DNA of 64,000 nt from CAKVLS01 sp045534265 (GTDB lineage Bacteria > Bacillota > Clostridia > Christensenellales > UBA1242), in contig JAZSJH010000009.1 of the NCBI GenBank assembly GCA_045534265.1, positions 1 through 64,000 on the forward strand, read 5' to 3'. The notes beneath the pieces are model-generated. The model did no database searches, had not been told where the DNA came from, and worked only from the letters and a program-made list of their open reading frames with translations. Of this stretch, positions 61,201 through 64,000 are shown one piece after another. Position numbers and translations under genes: made by a program. Within the stretch, counting starts at the first letter, position 1. Each line of letters begins with the position of its first letter.

Positions 61201-64000
61201 TTAAGCGGAACAAACGCAGAAAATTACAATCCATTTACATCATGTAGTGTTGAAATAACATCTAATGTTGTTGGTGGTATGATTGGTCATTCTGAGATTG
61301 CTATTACAAATTATACTTTAAATAATAATATAGAACTACTAGGTGCAAGAACCGCAGGTGGCTTTATCGGAGAAACAGATAAAAAATCTTTAATATACCT
61401 AAAGCTTAATAACAACGGTGTTGTTATGAATACTAGCTCTTCAAGCCAAGGTGGTATTATTGGCGAGATAAAACAAAACCTTGAAACTGTTACATTAGAT
61501 CAATGTACTAACAAATCAAGCCTAAATGCAGGTGCATACGCAGGTGGTCTTGTAGGTAAAGCAACTTACATTGAACTTAAAAACAGTATTAATACAGCGG
61601 GGGTTTCAATCTCTGCAGATTATGCAGGCGGTCTTGTAGGTTCAGCTCTAAATAGTATTGAACTAAAAGACAGTTCAATTGGGGAAATAAATAGTGGTGT
61701 AACCATAAGTGCGACAACTGCGGCTGGCGGTGTTGTAGGCTCTATGACAAATGGTGAAATTTCAGGAAAAACTACAAGCAGTCTTAAGAGCCTTGCATCA
61801 ATAAATTGTGGCGAGCATAGTGGCAATATTGTAGGAACTATTACAACAACAGAAGATAGCTCAACACAAGTTGACAGTAGTTTGAAAAATGGTGTTTTAA
61901 TAGCTTACGTAATTGCAGATATTTCTAACATAAAGAGTACTGTTTATAATTCTTATACAAACTTTGGTGGTGTAGTAGGTTATGCAAAAGCACTTAATGC
62001 ATCTTCTATTAAGATTAACAATATAAGTGTTATTGGAACTGTTGCTAGTTACGCATCTAACTTTGGTGGTGTAGTAGGTAGACTAGAAAGTTTTGTTATG
62101 ATTGACACAATTGAAGTTGATATGACAGCGACTATAGCTGTTTCAAATTCAAATAGTGGCGGTGTAGTTGGCTTTGTTGATAAATCAAATACATCTTACT
62201 ACGTTGTGTCTGGAGTTGGACAAACTGGAAATTATAGTGAAGTAACATTTGTTGTTAATGTTAGCACAACTAATATAAGAGTTGGCGGTGTAGTTGGCTA
62301 CTCTACCGGTATGAAACTTCAAACATCATATATTGTTGCAGATATTGCAAGTGCTAGTGGTGTGAATAGTTATGTCGGTGGTATTGTAGGCCATATGATA
62401 GATTCTAGTGTTGACAATGTAAAAGCATTAATTTATGAAGTTTCTAACAAATCTATATCGACTGATAGTACAGCTCTTGTTGCATATGCCGGAGGTATCG
62501 TAGGTTATATGGAAACAAGTTCTTTAGAAAATACAGAAACACTATTTGACGATGCTAATTATATTTCAGGAACATATGCTGGTGGAGCTGTTGGTGTTGC
62601 GGATGATTCTTCATTTGCAAATATCAACGTAGAAAACACAGATAGTGTTGCTGCATATATTTATGGTAGACTTTCAGGTGGTATTATTGGCTATGGTACC
62701 GATATTGAATTTGCTACAGGTAACTTTACTGTTAAGGGCGAAATTGAAATTCATTCAAATTATCTATATGGTTCAAATCCTAGCCATTTAGGTGGTATTG
62801 CTGGTGAAATTGAATTAAGCCAAGACATTACATCTTTAACTAAATTTTCATCAACAGCTGATATCATAGGAAATACTTATACTTATGCGGGTGGAATTTT
62901 TGGATACTTTAAGGGTGGAAAAATTGAAGGTGTTGTTTCCTCTAAAAAGACAACAAACCTTATTGTTAATGGTAAAGTTAAGGGAACATCTATTGGATAT
63001 TTAGTAGGTTATGCAGCTTCTATAGACTCTACAAACCCTATTAATATTACAAATATTTCAATTCCATCAAACACAGTAACAGATACTATAAACTTTGCTT
63101 TAGAACCTTTGAATTCAGCAAGCGTAGGTGGTATTATAGGTACCGTGAAAGCAACAAGAGATAGTATAATTTCAAAATTCTCTAATTATAGAAATTATAC
63201 ATTTAATGCTGCTATTTGGCCTGAAATGTATGTGTTTGGTACTATGATAGGATCTATTTATTCTCAAAGTTCTGCTACCGTTTCAATTACAGAGTTTATT
63301 AATGAGGGTAATATTTCAAAAGATACAGATGTTACATCTTCATCTTTTGCAACTGTTGGTGGACTTATTGGTCTTGCAAGTGCAGATACAACGGCATATA
63401 TTAATATTGATGGCTCTAGTGGCACTTCAAAACAAATTAAAAATATTGGAAGTATTAATGTTGATACTTCTAATGCTGGCGGTATCGTTGGTGAAGCGTA
63501 TAATATTAATATTATAGATCCTGTAAGTACGGGGGCAATAACAAATGGTGCCATGGGATTTGTTGGAGGTATTGTCTCATATGCTGGTGGTCCAGTAAGT
63601 ATTACAACAACTAAAGCTCTAACTATTAGAAGTGGAGATATAGTAACAACTGGTGATTATGCTGGCGGAGTTATTGGATATGCTGGTGATACATACACAA
63701 TTAAAGGTTATTCTAGTCCTGATAAGAGAATTACAGTAACAGGAAAAATTACATCAGAATACAGTGCGGGTGGAATTGTTGGTTATACATATGTTGGAAC
63801 CGGAACATCTTTAATAGAGAATGTTAATTGTTCAGCTAGTACTGCCGAGTTATCTGTAACTGCTTATAGGTCTGGTGGCGTTGTAGGCTATATAACAAAT
63901 ACTGATAAGTTAACTATAAAAAATGTTGATCTAATTCAAAAAGTGTTTGTGTATGCAGATGAATCTGCAGGTGGTGTTGTAGGATATGTTTATTCAACCT
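46249..64000 (+). CDS. Giant GLUG/beta-helix surface lipoprotein (partial; at least 5,917 residues)
   Basis: One frame stays open from the ATG at 46249 to the last base of the window: 5,917 codons, no stop, C-terminus missing. The start has AGAGAGGA 6 nt upstream; an in-frame ATG at 46207 lacks a ribosome-binding site. The signal peptide ends in the lipobox VFVGC (Cys22), so the protein is anchored to the outer face of the membrane. Architecture: Ig-like/BIG-type stretch (23-944), first beta-helix/GLUG module (945-1570), second Ig-like stretch (about 1571-2425), then five more modules (about 2425 to the end). Each module opens with an unusual conserved block (T-x-x-E-L ... Y-x-[LM]-x-x-D-[IL]-D ... 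F-[DR]-G-x-x-x-x-I) and continues with dozens of GG-[IVL]-[VAI]-G-x-[NA] turns. Low Cys, high Ser/Thr/Asn/Gly. The best guess is an adhesin or matrix protein; no enzyme motif is visible. Confidence 0.93.
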   Translation, partial: MKKLFTILAVLVLSLAGVFVGCGEGKYANAEIEFESHALSGDVLTIGYNNSVDITAKTTGVKGINSAVNFVCSDTEALEFTGLSNSEEGTTVTIKAKKPTYGDNYFILKAISVETSNVYKEIKVKVILPIQGIDFGGAVLAVSPSTPLRLFEYVKFYPQTPYVTNQKEVVYDITNYGLNNASSISIDETGLLTVSDDVIDNLTTDVECLEVTVISLANRGISYSIKINVVKDLKDTDITIESPQLSYNKAPIADKQELILFTNSEDYYREQVIVEVISSQDISIIPEKFGNTNIVEITQMGAITKTPIDGISFKNKATFEIRAKSSADVCTVKFKVKTLNIDNPLEFNFSDATAISVKTSALPKMISLKQDADAIAVGQTMAVYNEYVATENTSNFGTKIVPNVSSNSATSVSEANKYVKIELLSTATDNDAMSEFVLTDIKGNVIDTTEGFIEMLSNNGFYLKAKDEAVGKTFKLVITTQIKEFISYASGGSPAVDDEIVVAEYYISANYGVKEITFDKESYITKLYKPNSPEYTETLITFTVNENADIAGMVAEYDPTVLSVTKIDTFSYLIIGNSIATTDFAIIAKNGFTKRVVVKVVDPLTSASLSVDNPTSSQVITEVDYFGKQLLSVSAKTGGRFNLYVSTAPSVSGILKTEYESTDEVVAVVSGSGIISTKNAGSTMITVKIQYYEFTYGADGYATYSVETQEISFELTVFTPTRSIKLSRNVATVYSSDSLGYEYSDYSVVEVYAEISPVTATIYNDENAVSYQLLNNNDILVQEGARGRYRATLPQGVNEATVLIVVTVSEYGSSVSLVCTVTVLRAPQVEEIVIENLNKVNTGYYLLDMKEDERFTLEITLNPENVFISDLLISLYDDVDGELVPVTSATIVTVDNKTIISKPTLEDSDPTSLYIRIFAKDSMYSPTEGFVYETIFVTIETGKLNSPYLIENADELQAIKNAPTKHYMLKADVDLSGRNWEPIENFSGSLNGIYYRKTGEDIFAENHKITGLTLNSTDGVNVGLFGDTTITSLIFNVELEITAALVSNNNNLETVGALVGSNKGVILNCAVSLGNGFIVEASSTDTIGSTINVGGMVGANYGWVHNFAPFAINNNGEFTRQYTAEEVEDLSVPDGYHEIVGASDSFLTVGMKYSQGAIPSSHSESESIDMAEVNMVIDALTSANPVSGRLIIRDSAVCAVNYGGLVGYNEGFINGVYGLYHAQEESSSLAGGTEEENQFLISNTLSASFNSEGKDVSASIGPSGASLSNSATTAGGIVGKSVGGRIHNVAASGKVEGLYNVGGIIGRTESGTVIDTASSCARITGFESVGGAIGYARGAFINLVKVENYQETIVGGDILINANHNVGGVVGFMEATTMTFAYAVSFVEQSTFTLGLTDANKKADIYNNGNQIKMYVGGVVGHLSHNSHLQFVYSTMSIYTSKAEDGSFAGGIAGAMEQSATIFDTYYLGNFVQVPAGKTGSVVGLLNATGSTPSVADNVIRFFFATTFESVVGRDANGFFNTSDTTVIKNIMTQNNLTAFVPTSTANWEIGTSLNIKNNIKFPVIKYTSNLLERDVYFIKQTPTAVSAKVAASGSDDRFIKIKDTVLLLTHSANPTNNEYKIKDLLKFTWEPSSIKSSSLRVSSSAINIVEVKEDGVLLVKESGTVTLTFTSVLNLNASCSITVVVVPKVTEVALYSDSNLTTNLLRAGAMLEIKKGSNQKLFPTFYDIDKNGKRIKVNTGYFVEYTLADATVTPEAISNAFVSISKITDIITALKETETPQVVSFLTYMNVNYAIDGVAQTPYVYNPFSTYPESGKKSFEISIYTGATDLVISPNSGKEITAYAPEQLEIDLVSDAKVDGVNLEIIDDNGNIVRKQGTSVEINKSGQYYSIIGADSEGQQKLDEIGFMFDINYIETYFPMGVDSGYNATLYLKINENKKYYKQTFGYTFRFSAVTNPALSRDIRVVVIPQVVLTIEDNYKVLEGTEISSTGANSYIFQEKPVDKIVPGKLGLISINVFPDYAGVEYYKIHTTAEAMPYINFAQLYKDKSVGSSGMSYIFGTNAVPIENGLRLNRLSNFLRTEYTLSNGVVTGSVDEVLEDSNNTLDIIKIDNVYEFDGNLYVELLTSNTIYELEKFPVWVTAVYADGTELVYEREFETTYLPALTFETTRDYIALGTRETKSGGLEKDYVDIEAIVDGDYDVSMDYTIIKHGVNTGTEGVASFRETDKRKGRVILSQNAQAGDKIRITASYTIIVEGRMETVSASTDILVVDAVIDEYSIEKAVDNKLLFTISSSQQLQATLKGCAEAGVMSRLSTVISRQMTEGNAIAYWKYVYKNGDVTNLDNRALSLPFGLDIKKVSSADDGEGLASISLVGSTVSGSADLMLKAYAYYNNDGNLCFGEMIDEYCLYPTLIEIPFVAQVMVDSTDDLPTPIYTVEELLGMAEGGNYILMKDLDITTPFTPISTNIAGFDGNNKIITISNFAYDSNAESMSSTAINIGLFSTVAGNAVIKNVIVALPNNKENPMMLNNYTNINFGGIAGVNNGIITNCEVISIYEKDVYDSYTGISNDDKKVMMYSHLGYTYNIYTAVQVGGTSVSANIGGLVGQNGATGVITNSRVGRNYVEYVEIQEDDYNGTNPNLQIYEYTAPVTIFKLEGSGNIGGFAGTNEGTISSSYFGNGQLEISSYGSNYTKTGGFVAVNKGAVYSSYVAGWEEEDYLIQNQGSGTGQTQLAKDPNNGGNSYVVSLSLVNPNRKLGGGIYSNGNIGGFVYANTGYIQNCYSNICLNGDYSFAANRHNISSNSTLTEYGNLNAGGFAFSNMDKGSINTSYSISKIKSSISTHGPFIGVNSSSGDVQNGEEAIVNKCYYLIEKNEEIYNENDPAYDISQMNDETMSEEGSEGESEDAVSVGNEFIIKDTFAGFSFDNENYYEGMQSGAVWAMKTLTTISQDGESGQNDYGYPELISANKVAISVRVLKPNSDTMDGDADYSYIYALGYEKGSDINPQIITSASDYNKVFENILNVTVPFENVNVKYTGNLRLVNNIDFSALTPASSSFEFTSPINGKSVFDGNNLAISNILLGDDSESNTAFGLFKVLNGVGVKNITLTIRAVDSTNGVAVGGLAGIAVESDINNINIGAAVEGAEVSGQNYVGGLAGIIVSGDDYNLHYINNINVNVSVLASYNGLNSQNIIKSGEIWSLIIPPARINPYSSDYNLRLQYLKKNVSYAGGIAGAIDLKQAFFSDGEDAASDSLDNVNARALSVAQLKTYIMSSVTLHSDNATSVEAEYAGGLFGFVGEETFIREASFEAYTKSEVHYIMGDVAAGGITAINYGFIDQTEVTYDKDTQQSLDKYLEDFVKGTNNITWGNQHLYTGSPTYLGGIAGINIGGMKKNTGTIQNSYNRIDLINESSTRIGGIAGASHVGAFVNVYTTANIVGNFEEEVSYFGSIVGQLLNNENNKYYSVSLERDKEPAYNLEFTNISVATIWNPEYFELYEAYTNTYGIETYEVYRTGEMNSDVNVDEEGNETLVEAPNTATIAGQFKLRNGKKIIERKGRIGAVYGAPTSADVLYTSDDTHKYNPYPYYDFYVVEFNGDNVILQTEIYENFSADGKAIDLFCGVQSINKADPTLSADEVGCLHYYLSYDPDTVASHTLNKAEMNDLYTLEVGTTSNAKEKAFSQKYWSSRIWNFEETERLISLNFGYIPSVARIYTADDFIKEIQDSPGSKKYYYIMNDIDFSSKSAHEIYVASNFRGTIVGVKQWNEAKTSSRYPILYNIRLSDESMAGSFNSEKIAMFHNTTNASFFNLNIVISGWNEYFPQEGDTERAQFVKRTSVLIASANTTTVNNVHIGYRLSHFTSGFLTAGNAGASFIHDATAGGITNEEYLNLDLGYDSDTDGVGPDTDESFKGIKTYGTYYGGIIADGLSSSVKNCSFNIPAEVIYQNELLPRDTELFAGGISGKILGTIAQSFVTRNFAVYTEEKTTNARNIYVGGVVGYIAGLANNVGFGNPEANLSSSFITNWRNSFSGENPTTDRGNLVVKPTTSSIVTGSNASGYLIATNEIYIGGVVGLATEIIDATASLDSKVDSLYNYNTKITVETEGKVNVGGVIGRNDVQATWLQYKNKTLNTLGVEVNANHNVDSVNVGGIVGNNASNTVFSQVYTNVNTLVTKKQSNNAIVYVGGVVGLATQNFTFNSVLNEAYGLEVDANTGTFYVGGILGASTSNAATNIRLDYVISTAYIQMKENSGVKTVYVGGLIGYVKNSGITIVNAASLGNVYIDRSTAISALRAGGLVGEAKMIDLAENANGLVVAANVNYTNIGSAASFKIGQIAGNLTQSSLSEYDKMYFSENLFGLYLNDYYKKTATGSSDTNLNMEDLAAKFSFIFIQNTAGDFGSYLQEFKSGASQTYASKLSSLIMFDDTTKTFVGVLGSKLNPKELTNANVSELETTTYTYYKMSADIDKTSGRNTEISDVNISSPMESLGRGNFIDARGHSIIVNTNTTSKVSTNFIFESIEEEAFVVGLLVAQADMNNNNGRYGAIAQTNHGTILGCGSATVETKSIYGKQVAGIVHTNTGNVINCFSIATIKAQASGQAAGLVFNNSGNIITSYYTGNLEHSSSNNNLGGFVYKNSGNITNSYTMANIINAEHATLTGALYVENDSGSLINVYYDINAYVGTAVSYSSLGKTTAELSKLGVSGEGPTIAGNWFISDNNDMKKLYKKAYNDGDANIHITSAWFNYSYSVANVNGNIPTVSGIRRFMQMIYTGNGKKADGGYTNNFYNGPFRITNAGMIESYFMTANGQTADKKSYYILQNDISFKSYSEWSETWNRATASPILFTGDFDGNGKLMHTIVSSKYGIFRNLGAGANIYNFTISNIKSQTALIAGGMDAGATIDNVTISSKTGTTNHNICRVDNEDVTELKLSSGTSASSYLYKDLSLGSIVIAYQKGGEIKRVNIQGSIDISSSSYAGGIVAYATGGTIDLSGTNAENYNPFTSCSVEITSNVVGGMIGHSEIAITNYTLNNNIELLGARTAGGFIGETDKKSLIYLKLNNNGVVMNTSSSSQGGIIGEIKQNLETVTLDQCTNKSSLNAGAYAGGLVGKATYIELKNSINTAGVSISADYAGGLVGSALNSIELKDSSIGEINSGVTISATTAAGGVVGSMTNGEISGKTTSSLKSLASINCGEHSGNIVGTITTTEDSSTQVDSSLKNGVLIAYVIADISNIKSTVYNSYTNFGGVVGYAKALNASSIKINNISVIGTVASYASNFGGVVGRLESFVMIDTIEVDMTATIAVSNSNSGGVVGFVDKSNTSYYVVSGVGQTGNYSEVTFVVNVSTTNIRVGGVVGYSTGMKLQTSYIVADIASASGVNSYVGGIVGHMIDSSVDNVKALIYEVSNKSISTDSTALVAYAGGIVGYMETSSLENTETLFDDANYISGTYAGGAVGVADDSSFANINVENTDSVAAYIYGRLSGGIIGYGTDIEFATGNFTVKGEIEIHSNYLYGSNPSHLGGIAGEIELSQDITSLTKFSSTADIIGNTYTYAGGIFGYFKGGKIEGVVSSKKTTNLIVNGKVKGTSIGYLVGYAASIDSTNPINITNISIPSNTVTDTINFALEPLNSASVGGIIGTVKATRDSIISKFSNYRNYTFNAAIWPEMYVFGTMIGSIYSQSSATVSITEFINEGNISKDTDVTSSSFATVGGLIGLASADTTAYINIDGSSGTSKQIKNIGSINVDTSNAGGIVGEAYNINIIDPVSTGAITNGAMGFVGGIVSYAGGPVSITTTKALTIRSGDIVTTGDYAGGVIGYAGDTYTIKGYSSPDKRITVTGKITSEYSAGGIVGYTYVGTGTSLIENVNCSASTAELSVTAYRSGGVVGYITNTDKLTIKNVDLIQKVFVYADESAGGVVGYVYST
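46315..49080 (+). other. Giant lipoprotein: N-terminal Ig-like region (residues ~23-944)
   Basis: Beta-rich segments of about 80-100 residues with alternating hydrophobic strands, such as TTVTIKAKKPTYGDNYFILKA and VKEITFDKESYITKLY. A typical BIG-like closing is GSGIISTKNAGSTMITVKI. No GLUG turn occurs here. The Ig-like assignment is from pattern only. Confidence 0.55.
49081..50960 (+). repeat. Giant lipoprotein: beta-helix/GLUG module 1
   Basis: Opens with PYLIENADELQAIKNAP, KHYMLKADVDLSGRNWEPI and ITGLTLNS. GLUG turns follow: GALVGSNKG, GGMVGANYG, GGLVGYNEG, GGIVGKSVGG, GGIIGRTES, GGAIGYARG, GGVVGFMEA, GGVVGHLSH. It closes with W-E-I-G ... KFPVIKY near 50945. Confidence 0.8.
50961..53530 (+). 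other. Giant lipoprotein: second Ig-like region
   Basis: About 855 residues without GLUG turns. Strand-rich, with VVVVPKVTEVALY, LVISPNSGKEITAYAPEQLEIDLVS and KVDGVNLEIIDDNGNIVRKQG. It separates module 1 from module 2. Boundaries are approximate. Confidence 0.5.
53531..55155 (+). repeat. Giant lipoprotein: beta-helix/GLUG module 2
   Basis: Opens PIYTVEELLGMAEGGNYILM then KDLDITTPFTPI and GFDGNNKIITI. GLUG turns include GGIAGVNNG, GGLVGQNGA, GGFAGTNEG, GGFVAVNKG and GGFVYANTG. It closes AVWAMKTL ... NDYGYPELI. Confidence 0.8.
55261..57366 (+). repeat. Giant lipoprotein: beta-helix/GLUG module 3
   Basis: Opens ITSASDYNKVFENI, then RLVNNIDFSAL and VFDGNNLAISNILL. Turns: GGLAGIAVE, GGLAGIIVS, GGIAGAIDL, GGLFGFVGE, GGIAGINIG, GGIAGASHV. 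It closes ARIWNF-like SSRIWNFEE ... FGYIPSV. Confidence 0.78.
57376..59600 (+). repeat. Giant lipoprotein: beta-helix/GLUG module 4
   Basis: Opens RIYTADDFIKEIQDSPG, KKYYYIMNDIDFSS, FRGTIVG. Turns: GGIIADGLS, GGISGKILG, GGVVGYIAG, GGVVGLATE, GGVIGRNDV, GGIVGNNAS, GGVVGLATQ, GGILGASTS, GGLIGYVKN, GGLVGEAKM. Two of these, VYVGGVVGLATQ and IYIGGVVGLATE, are near-identical. Confidence 0.78.
59602..60540 (+). repeat. Giant lipoprotein: short module 5
   Basis: Opens YTYYKMSADIDKTSGRN, then FIDARGHSIIV. It carries N/T-G-N-type turns (QTNHGTILGCGSA, HTNTGNVINCFS, FNNSGNIITSYYTG, YKNSGNITNSYTM) rather than GGxVG. It closes NWFISDNNDMKKLY ... PTVSG. Confidence 0.72.
60601..64000 (+). repeat. Giant lipoprotein: long repetitive module 6 (continues beyond window)
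   Basis: Opens PFRITNAGMIESYFM, KSYYILQNDISFKSYS, FTGDFDGNGKLMHTI. GG-[IVF]-[VI]-[GA] turns follow about every 30-45 residues without long inserts, for example GGIVAYATG, GGLVGKATY, GGVVGYAKA, GGVVGRLES, GGVVGYSTG, GGIVGYMET and GGVVGYVYS at the window edge. No end is reached. Confidence 0.78.

Noticed and set aside
47142..63554. Many minus-strand frames of 60-160 codons opposite the giant gene
   Set aside because: They mirror its codon bias, lack ribosome-binding sites and have low-complexity products; the plus frame is continuous.
46249..64000. CRISPR array or DNA tandem repeat in the giant gene
   Set aside because: Repeats are protein-level motifs of variable spacing; no identical direct repeats with regular spacers are seen.

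Overview
The window reads as chromosomal DNA from a low-GC, endospore-forming Bacillota, most likely an uncultured anaerobic Clostridia lineage. Support for this: SpoIIID and a SpoIIQ-like M23 protein sit together, there is a rubrerythrin, Shine-Dalgarno sequences are strong (AGGAG), promoters follow TTGACA-N17-TATAAT, and glmU-pth-mfd are linked in the Bacillota way. The lineage is an inference. No tRNA, insertion sequence, prophage or CRISPR array is visible, and no gap without a gene exceeds about 300 bases.

Layout. 1-713: 3' end of a 23S rRNA, a spacer holding a consensus promoter, then 5S rRNA and a terminator. 0.9-9.6 kb: small transcription units on both strands, including thyA-folA (thymidylate/folate), a divergent kinase-like protein, membrane proteins of unknown function, a tandem nucleoside-hydrolase fusion whose first half has lost its catalytic residues, a CYTH-like protein and rubrerythrin. 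9.7-16.2 kb: lipoprotein, typA, small membrane protein, dnaB and a short alaS in one direction. 16.2-18 kb: a DUF4097-like surface protein whose promoter carries a perfect 11-bp palindrome. 18.1-20.7 kb (minus): leuS, preceded by a small leader ORF with a Leu-Leu pair and a hairpin reaching the leuS ribosome-binding site. 20.8-30.8 kb: alpha/beta hydrolase, ROK kinase, asd-lysC (minus), WYL regulator (minus), a 33-residue membrane microprotein, a CaCA exchanger, zinc-ribbon membrane protein, M1-type lipoprotein peptidase and WalJ.

31.4-43.1 kb is a long plus-strand series: two CPBP intramembrane proteases, rlmH, tadA, a GlmU split into two proteins (uridylyltransferase half degenerate, acetyltransferase half intact), pth, mfd, a PrsA/SurA-like lipoprotein and an MprF/YbhN-like membrane protein. 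43.1-46.1 kb: polysaccharide deacetylase (minus), a small exported protein, then spoIIQ-like, acpP and spoIIID; spoIIID has a good SigE-type promoter.

46.2-64.0 kb is a single open reading frame that runs off the end of the window: a giant lipoprotein of at least 5,917 residues, driven by a perfect consensus promoter. It is built from Ig-like stretches and six successive beta-helix/GLUG modules with dozens of GGxVG repeats, and is probably a surface adhesin or matrix protein.

The strongest candidates for undescribed biology are the leuS leader peptide/hairpin, the giant GLUG lipoprotein, the split and degenerate GlmU, the nucleoside hydrolase-pseudohydrolase fusion, and a set of apparently leaderless genes. 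All calls come from reading the sequence; no database search was run.
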